Positions 1-9,708 of a stretch of 64,000 nucleotides of DNA are shown in pieces. The notes beneath the pieces were generated by a model. It saw nothing but the letters and a program-made list of their open reading frames with translations, was not told the origin of the DNA and ran no database searches. Where the stretch lies: assembly GCA_012861695.1 (NCBI GenBank), contig JAAOOA010000127.1, positions 25,643,811 to 25,707,810 of the forward strand. The letters are read 5' to 3'. A program made the translations under genes and the position numbers. The stretch comes from Trematomus loennbergii (Eukaryota > Chordata > Actinopteri > Perciformes > Nototheniidae). Positions within the stretch are counted from its first letter, which is position 1; the number at the start of each line of letters is the position of its first letter.

Positions 1-270
1 ATAACTTTAATTAAAGGACATTATATAATGTCTCATTTGGAAACATATTTCAGTATATCATTGAATTTAGTTAGATAGGACATATTACGCACATTTTCAG
101 GTTCATATTTGTATTCTGTGCCTCAGTCTGCTCTGATTGGTTAGCCCCCCGGCTCTGTTGTGATTGGTCAACCACTTAAAGTTGTCCCGCCCCTTAGCCT
201 AACACGTTCAATGTGTTGGAGCACCAGCCAATAGAAGCGCGGGTTTAACATAGTGCTTGTCATTACACCG

Positions 271-970
271 CAGTACTTTTCCCACTTTAGTTCCGATATA
301 GTTCCGAAATGTTGCGTTCACATCTAAAAAATCCGGAACTAAAATTAGTTCATGAGAACCTTTTTACCCCCTTTTCCCTTACCCTTTCGTGGGAGAAAAA
401 GGTTCCCATTTCTGATTGGCTGGGCGGAATGCAAACCACGCCCCGTAAAACTCCCAAAAAGTTTTGTGAAGCCGCCATTTTATTATCCTTGCATTAGCAT
501 TATTACGATTAGCATTAGCCCAGCGCACAAACGCAGAGAGACTAATTTATGGCAACACAAAACAAAACATGGGAGCGGTGGAGATGAGGAGGTGTCGGCG
601 TTCTAGCGATTTACTCGGAAGGCTTCAGAAGCTGCTGGGAAGACTCCCCAGCAGCTTCTACTGAAGCCAGTCCCCAACTCCGGGGACTTCCGGCCGGGGA
701 CTTCGGGTAGCAGTATACATAGATATATATAAACACTAGATGGTGAGTCATCTAGTGTTTATATATATCTATGGCAGTATACGCCGTGAAGTGGTTTGCG
801 GCCTGCCAGTAAACCCAAAGCAGAAGAAGAAGAAGTGACGTCAGCGGCTTCATTTGCCTAATCCTCCCTCAGGGACTTATTCCGGTGTGAACGCGATCTG
901 TACTTAGTTCATGAGAACTAAACAGTTCTCATGAACTAAGTTCTGATGAACCTTTGTGGGAAAAGTACTG
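271..970. mobile_element. non-autonomous inverted-repeat element, ~700 bp
   Basis: The element begins CAGTACTTTTCCCAC and ends with the exact reverse complement GTGGGAAAAGTACTG. Sub-terminal sequence (TTCATGAGAAC) is also shared in inverted form. It holds no coding frame of note and contains two strong internal hairpins (621-667 and 719-772). No clear target duplication is seen in the flanks, so the superfamily is undetermined. It interrupts an older MITE copy. Confidence 0.7.
710..782. repeat. 55-bp hairpin flanked by 9-bp direct repeats
   Basis: A near-perfect palindrome has 23-bp arms at 719-741 and 750-772 with an 8-base loop. It is bracketed on both sides by GCAGTATAC (710-718 and 774-782). 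The arrangement looks like a tiny foldback insertion with a target duplication inside the larger element. Confidence 0.7.
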
Positions 971-2364
971 CAGTTCAATTGAAGCGTTTCAGGGAAGGGG
1001 GTGAGAGAGAAACGTTGGGATTGTTGCCTTTTAAACATTTTGTTTAATTTGTATCATGTATTACAGTTGGGCTATATTAAACGATTACAAGTAATGGATT
1101 TTAGTCCCTCATTAACTAGTAATGAAAACACATCTGTTCATTTAAACTCAGCTTTTAACTGTCCCATCAGACTAATGGAGGAGTAATAATACAGAATAAC
1201 AATTTTAAATTATGCTGGGATTAATGGATTTGATAACTCTGATAACTCTTTAACTTATCACTGGAAACTATCATCATCACAATAATAACGTTTAGTTGGT
1301 GAAAAAAGGGGAAGTCTTTTTACAGATTTGAATGTACAGTCGTTTTTTTACAGAGTTTGTTTGGTAGACGCTTTCCAACTGATTCAGCTCAGCCATGAAA
1401 GAAAGGTTTTGAAGGATCAATTATTCTACTGTAAGAGCAGGCAGGCAGATGGAAAAATCCAGCAGTAATCAGCTCACAGAAGTGGAAACCCACTGTGCCA
1501 TTCAGCCTCCCTGCTCTGCCTGCGGCTCCACGTCGCCCTGGCAACCCGTATTTTTGGAAAACCAAGATGGTCGCAGAGACCACGGCTTTCTGGCAGGGTG
1601 AGGGCGGCATCCAATCCCTGAGCCTCCTCTCTGCGGCTGCGGAGGGTAACATAATGATATGTGGATGTCTCCACACACAGAGCCAGAGCTATCCCAGCAG
1701 CGGCGCTCGGATTGATTTAAAGCAGGAAGTGTGCGTGTGTAGTGACCTCTGCAGCAGATGATCAGACACGATGAGTAACATGGTTTGGGATCAGGCTCTG
1801 TGCAGGATCTCCATTGATCCCAGTTGGCCCAGTCTGCAGGATACAGCTGGTCTCCATTAGAGTTTACACTCCTCTCGGTCTGGCTCTACTTCACTTTGCT
1901 GTATCTCAAAATAGTTTTCTGAGTCAGGCTATCTATCTCATTTGTTTTCCCTGTAAAATCATTTTTTTACTAATTGTGTCAGGGTTTGAGTGCCCTACGT
2001 TCAATATGTAAACATGAAAAAAGGTAAAAAATAAAATGCAAGAACAAAGAAAAGGATAGAAACAAAAATGTGATGTTAAAAAAGGTGTGTCGTCAAATAT
2101 TATATTGCATTCCCACTCCCACATATCCATATATCCACATCCATCTATCCATATTTCTATCTATCTATCTTTGTATCAGACTTTCTGCCATTGCCTCCTC
2201 CTCTCTGACTCACATTTTCCAGAATTACACAAATATCCCCAAGAAAAAGTAATGCCAGCCGAGTCCCTCCCTTGTAATGTCTGCACATGACCAGTGAGTG
2301 ACAGATTGAGTACTGGTTCTGTTGTTTCATCTCTCATCAGAGCAGGAGAGATGTAACACTATAG

Positions 2365-2892
2365 TCAATTATGTCTAACAGAGAAATCCCACAGCTGCAG
2401 ATGGGGAGCCAAAATCAAAATGGAAACTGTTATTTTTCTACAGTTCAGGTATTGACAAAAACTATCAACATCATCCTGTTGTTGCCTTTCCCCAAAATAT
2501 ACTATTTCCTCCTTGTACTTACAGTACTTCAGCCAAGATGTTGGATGCCCAGGCAGTTTGGGACACTGCTTCAGACATCTGGCGCCCCTTAGAGTCTCAA
2601 ACATTTTAAGTATGGCTGTATCCTGTTGAGTCATCAGCAAACTAAGTCGTTTGCCTATGGCAGCTTCTTCATTACTGCCTCCAAATGAAATATCAGCCAT
2701 TGTGTCCAATAAAATTGAATTTGCAGCCCATCCTCTAAGGTGCTTAATGCATTGATTGTTATATAAAGCATCAATTTGCAAGGCCATTTTCCGAGTACCT
2801 GCCCTAGATTGCTTTGTGTGTGAGAGCAGGCTGATGGGGACATCTAGTGGTGGGGAGTGTGTATTGCACTGTAGAAAATATATAACTGACAA
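2365..2892 (-). other. unrecognised open frame, 175 codons
   Basis: This is the longest open frame in the window outside cspg4. I do not recognise any domain in it. Reading leftward, a segment beginning MADISFGGSNEEAAIGKRLS is followed by low-complexity-free sequence and then a donor-like GTAAGTAC near 2520 on the - strand. It could be part of an unrecognised exon, a decayed transposon frame or chance. It has no membrane helix or signal peptide, and no neighbouring exon could be assigned. Confidence 0.15.
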
Positions 2893-3060
2893 TACTGTTA
2901 TAGTGATGTGACCTAATTTTAAATATTAACATGTATTTCATTATTAAATAAGTATAATTTACAGTGCATATTCTGTTTTCAGTTTGGGAACTTCTATATG
3001 TTTCTTACAGTAAAAGTATTTAATAGAAATTTAGCCAATTGACGTTAAATGGTCAACATT

Positions 3061-3200
3061 CAAGGTTCAAGGTTCTTTATTGTCAATCTGACATAGCTAC
3101 AGAGTAATTATGTAGTTGAAAATCTTATGTCACAGGCTTCTCCAACAATGCAACATAATAACATAATAACAATAAGAGCAAGAGCAATACAAAAAGAATA
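3061..3200. repeat. LINE 3'-tail-like repeat
   Basis: This opens with repeated CAAGGTT units, then a TTTATTGTCA motif, a 'acagagtaattatgtag' stretch and 'gaaaatcttatgtcacaggc'. It closely parallels 15044-15200, which shares all of these in the same order. That spacing and the short tandem end are typical of truncated fish non-LTR retrotransposon tails. The exact family is not assigned. Confidence 0.5.
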
Positions 3201-3750
3201 TTCATGTGTTAAAAAACAAGCACTGTCTCTAATCAGCTGCTCAGATATATTCACACACACACACATTTTATTTATAAAAGCGCACAATTGATTGACTAAT
3301 TTATAACGGAAAGAAACAAGCTACAAAAACAGTGAAATCCCTTTTACTGTAACTCTGCAGGCGATTCTATCCCTCGGGAGATCGTACTTCCTGTGGGGTG
3401 TTACATAAGACTGTAATTATAGCCGTTTAATCAATGGATTTGCCTTAAGCTTGCATATGATTTAATTGTTGAGAAATTATTTTCACAAGAGTGCTTCAAA
3501 AATAGAAAGAAATGTCATTTTCTGCTCTTAACAGATGATTCTAAAAATACGTCTCATGATTAAAGCTATTGTGCAGCAAAGTGAATAACTAACTACATTT
3601 GAAAATGCTTGGAGGAGACAGACTGTTCCTTTGTAGCGATAGAAGGAAATAATAATGGTTTATATTGACTAAAATAGAATAGTTAAACTACTATTTCTAT
3701 CTCACATGTCTTACCCAGTTTTGAGTTGAAGTGTCACATTTACTGTGTGT

Positions 3751-3937
3751 TCATTACATTACATGTCACTTGTCAATTGCTTTTATCCAAAGCGACTTAC
3801 ATACTCAATACTGTGGACAATCCCCACAGGAGCAATTTGGGGCGAAGTGTCTTGCCCAGGGACACAACGACATGCTGACTGCAGTGGTGTTTGAACCTGT
3901 GCTCCCCTGAACACCAACACCAACGCACTAGTCCCCT
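3751..3937 (-). repeat. tRNA-derived SINE copy
   Basis: Read on the - strand this matches the SINE at 62284-62495: head, then GCAGTCAGCATGTCG, 'gggcaagacacttc', 'attgctcctgtggggatt' and the tail AAGTCGCTTTGGATAAAAGC with a TAATG-rich 3' end. The tRNA-like head is diverged in this copy. Confidence 0.7.
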
Positions 3938-6311
3938 CCGTTCATATTCAAAATGTCTTGGTGCATATTAGCACTGACCAGGGACATGTTGGATATTGGG
4001 CCTCATATATCTGAAATAGCAGCATTCCCTGAAGATTAAAGAGCAATTTACTGAATCAACCCCCTAAAAATATTACTTTTTCTTACTTCAAATGCTTTAA
4101 TTGACCAATTCCCTGCAGGTGAAGCACAGGTGTTCTCCAGAACCAAATTACATCACAGTTGAAAGTGGTTACTCACACCATCCACTCCTATCAGCGAGCG
4201 TGAAAGAGACTCTCTAGTTGAAGGTTTAAACTAATTTCTTGCAGGAATATGGAGACATTTGTACATCTACTGTTTTTAAAATCCTCCTGTTGGCAATAAA
4301 TGGCGACATCTCTCGATAAAGTTACTGAAATTAGTTCATGTTTGAGGTGTCTTTAAGCTTTTGTTTTGAAGCTGTGGTATGTCAGAGCAAATGTATCTCA
4401 ATATGAAGACGGTATACTCGGTTGCATCTTGAAAGGAGGTTGATCCCACGCTCCATCTTCAGCTTTGTTAGTAGTGTTGACAGAATGAAGTTAAGGTATT
4501 GTCATGTTAGTTTTTGCTTTCAACAAAGCTTTTTAAAACTGAGAAATTGTCCAGGTGGGTGGCGCGATATCAGATTAAAAAATCTCTGCATATCATACCA
4601 GCCTCTCATTTCTCTCTTGATAAGGAGATGTAACAAAAGAAAGCGAATCTACAGAGCATCTGTGTTGTTCATGTTGCAATAGGGGGTGTCCTGCCTTAGG
4701 GCACACTGATCCACTTCTATCCTCCCTAACTGAGTCCAGATCTGGCTTTAGGTTGCGTCTCCACTCCCCCATCTGAACTCCCAGACAAGCTATCAGGCTT
4801 TCTGCAGCCCTGAGATGTAAAAACTGCCCACAGGAGGCAGAGATTCTCCGAAAGCCTGATATCACAGGCTCTCTGCAGGCTTCAAGAGCAGGATGGATAA
4901 AATGCTGGTTGTTGGTGATATGATAGCGCTGTCAGTTCTGCCAGAAATACCCTCACAACCTATCAGTGGCTTGAAGTGATGCAGAACCAGCATTTCCAGT
5001 ATAGGAGGTTTTGTGACTTTCTTCCTCTGAAGGTGACATGCCACCTATGGAGCTCTTCCTGGCAGGTTACCCTCATTCTGTCAAACAGGAATCTGACACA
5101 TAAAAGGTTATTGTACCCATAGGTGTCACTGCAGGAAGCAGCACACAGGGTGAGCTGCTGGGAGGAATCCATGTTTCACTCATTCCTGCTGAACTCTCAG
5201 GTGCTGTACTTTATGGGTGGCAGCTGGGGTTCCCCACTGTCTGTGAATGCAGCAGGCGTCTATCCCCTCTAATCTGATGGTACAAAAGATTATCCTGAAT
5301 TTAGACACCTGTTTACTTCCAAACATCGTCACCCTGGCACTGAGACCGCCCATTCAAATGACTATATTCAATGTGAAACAGGGCTGAACGCACATTTGAT
5401 TACAGTCATTTAAATACCGTTTTATGTCATGTAGGACTCTGAAAATGTTTACCTTTCAACCAGATTTATTCTGCTTCACTTAGACATCACAACATATGTT
5501 GAACTGATCCTGTTTGAACAGGCTTTTGTATACATTTGTCAGATAAGATGCTCTTAATATTGTTAAAGAAAGCAAGATAACAGATTTACTACCACATCAA
5601 AGATGAAGAATTCAATTAAACCTTCTAGTGCAAGATTCTCAGTTAGTTTGAATGATATACTACTGCTGGTTATGCTTCTCCAAATACTTTAATTGGTTTG
5701 CAAATAACATATTTTGTATGTGTTACAAGTGTTTCTATGTATTGAAACATTCAATTACCTCTGCAGTCAGTCATGTTTAAATGAATTGCAGCAGCAGACA
5801 CTGTGCTAAGACCTTGAAAATATTGTTGCTTTTACTCAAAATCTAAATTGCCTGTGAAGTCAACCCCTGTTGTGAAAAGATGCGATCTACAAAAAATGTG
5901 AACTACAAAAAAATGGTGTAATGGTGGGTTATGGATTTCCTCTTTTGACGTTGTGTGTCACGATGATAAATCTTTGATGGATTGTCAAAGTTAATGGGAT
6001 GTTACAACCACTTCAAGGCAACTAAATAATATACTTCACAACACATTTGTTATACTGAGACAGTCGAGACGCGTCTACATTCCAGAAATTATAGAGCACT
6101 GAGTGATTGTGTTGCTGTCAGAACAACTCCAAACAAAACATAAAGAATAACATCTCAGAGAAATTAACTTGCATTAAAAGTGTGGGTAAAAAAATGGCAT
6201 TGTGAGGATGTTACCATGCAGAGCCGCTATGAGCATTTGAAAAATTGTTTATATTTCATTGACAAGGCTCTCACTGCTGTATTGTTTTCAACTAGATTGT
6301 AACTGTGTAGA

Positions 6312-6860
6312 TCAGGGGTGTCAAACTCAAATACACAGTTGGCCAAAATTAAAAAATGGGTACTAGTCGAGGGCCGGACTGGTTCAATGTTTATTGCAAA
6401 ACTTATTGAAATGAACTTATTGCACATATTAAACCTGGAACTAACAAAGCTTAAATGATTGCCTATAAAAACAACATTAAACATTAAATAATCAGTTGCA
6501 TTCATTTCTTATGGCTCTATCTGCAGCTTTTCCAGAGTCATTTCTTATGATTACATTTTTCCACAGGCCAACAACAGCTTCAAAAAACAACTTCCCTCAA
6601 AGAAAAAACCAAACATGCCCTGTTGTCTCAAGAAAGAAAGTGCAGAAGGAAACATCCATTGAAACTCAGTTTGCTGCTCTGTGATGCTAGTTCAAGCCAG
6701 ATACTTGGCATCTCATCTTGGGTGCAAGTTCATCAATGTTTGGGGTCAGGCTCTGAGCTGAGGAAACCCTCAGGATTGAGTGAAGGTGTGCGTGCAATAT
6801 ACCGGAGGGCCAGATCTAATAGTAATTAGAAATTGTCCTGCAGGCCGAAATTAAATAAAG
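6312..6860. repeat. hAT-like (CAGGGGTGTCAAACT) fragment
   Basis: It starts with CAGGGGTGTCAAACTC followed by 'gagggccggactggttcaat'. It ends near sequence rich in 'gagggccagatct' and 'caggccgaaatt'. That terminus and the GGGCC-rich subterminal composition are typical of vertebrate Charlie-like hAT elements. The matching right terminus is not evident, so the copy is probably truncated. No intact transposase frame is present. Confidence 0.5.
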
Positions 6861-8029
6861 TCATTACAAGTCTTTAAAGTTATCTTGGGGACTGGGATGG
6901 GAGTGGATAAGGCAGGTTGAGAGAAACTGGAATCAACAAGAAAAAGTCAATAACACCACCTATACGACACGATTCAATATGAAACAATAATACTTCAGTG
7001 TCAGAGAAAGGCGGACAATTTTCTTGAATCCCTGCAGCTCCATTTGCAGCATCAACAAGGACACATACTTAAGACAAGAAATACAGAAACAGATATTTAA
7101 CAAAACATGTTCAAGACTCTTTAGAGTATATTTGACCTCGGATTGACTGGGGCACAAAATAGTTTATTAGTCTTAACGTAATAAACCATGGGACGCTGTG
7201 TCTCCGTTTTGATGGCGACCATATGTTACTAGTGTTAGAACTCTTTAGGTAATAAACATTAAGGATTTACACATGCCACATAGCCTCAGTTAACGTCTAC
7301 ATATAACCGACTCTCAGTGATTGACACCTGAAGCTTTAATATATCGAACTGAGTCTTCTCCTCTCACCGTGGTCTTCATCCCGAGTCTTGAGAAAGAGAG
7401 CGTGAATGTCTTCAGAGATCGATATGTGCCTCTAACTGCAGGGCCCCATCAGCTCACCTTCCCCACTGATTCCAGCTATTTAAGAATGTCTTTCTGGGGA
7501 TCTGGCCCATTTCTTTCAATTAATGCTCCTTTCAGCCAGCCAACCATTAGAAGTCCATTATAGCCCGCTCCTCCCAGGGAGAGTCATTCAGCCGCGCTCC
7601 ATCTTCTGATAACAGGAGCGCCTTGATGCAAGGCTTTTGTATTTAGTTTCTTTTTATTTCTTTAATTCTTTTGTTGACTTTTTCTTTGGAAATGACGCTG
7701 ATACTCTTTCAATCAGGAGAGACCGTTTTGTGATGTAACGATATATATTTATTGCCGGGAATACACAGATGCATGTAATGGTATTTGGTGATTAGACCCC
7801 GTTGTGCTGCGTTGAGTCACATGAAACTGCGAGGACGGGGAGAGAGCAGATGCACTATGATAGGTTTGTGGGAATAGAGGCGAAGTAATTTCGCTGGGGA
7901 GTGACGCCCCCGATTTCTGATTGAGAGGAGAGAGAGTAGTAAGCTGGGAATATGTGAATGAATGATTAAAACGGTCTTCCTGGTTGAACTTGTGCTAAGC
8001 TTCATTTAGACTTACTATTATGTACATAA

Positions 8030-8290
8030 GTGGCTGTGGCTCAAGAGGCCCCTGCATTCAACATGTTGATTTGTCCTTTGCCAAGATACTTAACCCCAGC
8101 AGTAGATTACCTAAGCAGACTGTGTCACATTGTATCGCAGCATCTATCTGTAGGAATGTGTGTTAATGTGTGAATGCAGATTTCTTTTTTTTTAGGGAAA
8201 GCACTTTAAAGGGTGAAAACCGCTATTTAGTTCAGTTTAGTTTATTTGTTTATAGTGTCGTGGAGAGTCGTGGACAGTCCCCATTGATCA
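8030..8290. repeat. SINE/LINE-derived fragments abutting a cspg4 exon
   Basis: Sequence such as 'cctttgccaagatacttaac' and 'gggaaagcacttt' resembles fish SINE bodies. The end, 8223-8275 ('tttagtttatttgtttatag' through 'gtggacagtcccc'), is the reverse complement of 40660-40706. This leaves only about 50 bp of unique DNA before the splice acceptor at 8341-8342. Confidence 0.45.
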
Positions 8291-8342
8291 ACTTTTCATC
8301 TGTGTTTCTCTTTCTCTCCCTGGTGTCTCTGATATCTCACAG

Positions 8343-8541
8343 GTTCTTGCTGGAGAGGAGGCCGATATCACCTCCAGCATGCTGAACACCGATGACGCAG
8401 ACACCGCTGCAGAGAAACTGGTGTACAACGTCGAGTTGCCGACCAATGGGATGGTGGCGTTGTAAGAGGCGCCCGAGGAGGAGCTCCTGAATTTCACACA
8501 GTCTCACATAAACAAAGGGGAGGTCATCTTCATTCATGAGG
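8343..8541 (+). CDS. cspg4: cspg4 exon with CSPG repeat, interrupted by in-frame TAA
   Basis: The acceptor is 'gatatctcacAG' and the donor is G|GTGAGG, so the exon enters in phase 0 and leaves in phase 1. It encodes an ectodomain CSPG repeat: VLAGEEADITSSMLN, then KLVYNVELPTNGMVAL, a stop, EAPEEELLNFTQSHINKGEV and IFIHEG. The layout (start of repeat, NG turn, FTQ..I..G, I.HEG) is the usual CSPG repeat and continues smoothly on both sides of the stop. The TAA at 8463-8465 is codon 41 and stands where a single residue is expected, so one substitution explains it. The stop overlaps GTAAGA (8462-8467), which resembles a splice donor, but using it would break the frame with the next exon. This is the first cspg4 exon that can be seen. 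Confidence 0.8.
8463..8465 (+). other. cspg4: premature TAA within cspg4 exon
   Basis: The frame is fixed by the conserved residues before it (TNGMVAL) and after it (EAPEEELLNFTQSHINKGEV) and by the phase of the next exon. Translation would end here unless the base is wrong or polymorphic. Confidence 0.8.
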
Positions 8542-9383
8542 GTGAGGACACTGCGATGCATAATAATATTAGACCACTGTCAGTCTCTATCTCAGAGAGC
8601 TTGTATTACAGCAGCATTGTATAATGTGTCATCTTCTTAGAAAGTGTCTAATAAGAAATCTGAATGCCTCCAAAAGTTAACAATAATAGTGGTTATGACC
8701 CATGACACTTTTAAACCCCTACTATACTGTATATGGTGGAAGAAGTGTATTTTACCAGTAAGAGAACGAATACCCACAGTTAAAATACTTTACTACTTAT
8801 ATAAGTCTGCATTTAAAACGTTACAGAAAGGATCTTTGTATAATCAGCTGCGTAAACGTAGTTGAAATATGAAAAGCAAAAGTGTTCATTTCACAGTAAA
8901 TCTTTAAATGTGATTGTGACAATCTATTTTCCAGCTGATCCAAGAGGCTTTTCAAATAGTTTCAACTAAGTATGAGGATTCCTCCTTAATCCTATAGCTT
9001 ATCGCAAACATTAAAATTCAACACATAGCTACAACCAAAGCTGCAGTGGAGTAAAGAGTTTAAAATTGCCTCTGAGATGTAGAAAAGTGGAAGTATAAAA
9101 AAGCATAACATAGACAAACTCAAGTGAAGTGCAAGTTCCTCGAATTTCTAAGGAAGTACAGTCATTAAGTTATTGTGCTTAGTTACATTTCAAGCATGGT
9201 CAAGATATCACCGTCATTTTTGTCCCTTTGTTGTGCCAAATAAGTGTGATTTTCATTAAGACAATACCCAGTTTTAAAATACCTTCTGCTTAGTAAACAA
9301 TAAGTGGTGTATATAAATAAATAAGTATAATAATAATATGAAATATAAGACAGTCAGTCACTTCCTCTCCTCCGTCCCTGCAG
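8542..9383 (+). other. cspg4 intron (842 bp)
   Basis: Bounded by GTGAGG and 'ccgtccctgcAG'. It is AT-rich with no recognised repeat or conserved element. Confidence 0.7.
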
Positions 9384-9515
9384 GTGAGGAGTCTGGAGGC
9401 TTCAGTTTCACGGTGTCAGACGGAGAACACACGTCTCCTCTCTACCAATTTGTCGTCACAGCCAGACCTCTCACCATCACCATGGTAACGCAGGAGGAGC
9501 TCATGGTGTTTCCAG
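9384..9515 (+). CDS. cspg4: cspg4 exon, end of one CSPG repeat and start of the next
   Basis: A 132-bp exon with phase 1 at both ends, bounded by 'ccgtccctgcAG' and G|GTAAGA. It encodes EESGGFSFTVSDGEHTSPLY, then QFVVTARPLTITMV and TQEELMVFPG. The FSFTVSDGEHTSPLYQFVV motif is the conserved closing strand of a CSPG repeat, and VFPG opens the next repeat, as in CSPG4 and related proteins. There are no internal lesions. Because its length is a multiple of three, skipping it would keep the frame. Confidence 0.92.
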
Positions 9516-9708
9516 GTAAGACGCCAAAATCCTGCAGACTTTAAGTTGTGAAGACGGCAGTGATGATAGGATTACCGCTCGCTCAACCTATAGTGTTTGC
9601 AGCCACATAATGATAGGTCTTTTTTTTACGATTGTATCTCAGACATACGAAACAAGGTCAGAAATAAAAAAACTGATATGATTGTGACAGTTGGTCGACT
9701 TTCCAAAC

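Larger units (their letters stand above)
92..1016. repeat. relic of TTAA-type MITE, split by another element
   Basis: Bases 92-270 match the family seen complete at 58831-59200 and partial at 24273-24640. Shared landmarks are 'cagtctgctctgattggtta', 'gattggtcaacc', 'gtcccgcccct' and 'caatgtgttgga'. The match resumes after 970 ('gcgtttcaggga...gagagaaac'), so the inverted-repeat element at 271-970 sits inside this older copy. The left terminus with its TTAA is not preserved. Confidence 0.6.
1..8342. other. upstream non-coding DNA (cspg4 intron or 5' flank)
   Basis: No supportable exon is seen in this stretch. The open frames are short and resemble nothing I recognise. It lies just 5' of the first visible cspg4 exon, so it is probably part of a large intron, because a CSPG4 gene needs a signal peptide, two laminin-G domains and many CSPG repeats before that point. 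Recognisable contents are a nested pair of inverted-repeat elements (92-1016), a LINE-tail-like repeat (3061-3200), a reverse-oriented SINE (3751-3937), a hAT-like fragment (6312-6860) and SINE/LINE-like fragments next to the exon (8030-8290). The rest appears unique and AT-rich. Confidence 0.5.

Noticed and set aside
7321..7563. 80-codon frame upstream of the first cspg4 exon
   Set aside because: No CSPG-repeat or laminin-G features and no convincing splice sites.
8462..8467. GTAAGA as a real donor that would remove the premature stop
   Set aside because: The exon would then end in phase 2 while the next exon needs phase 1, and conserved repeat sequence continues after it to the proper donor at 8542.
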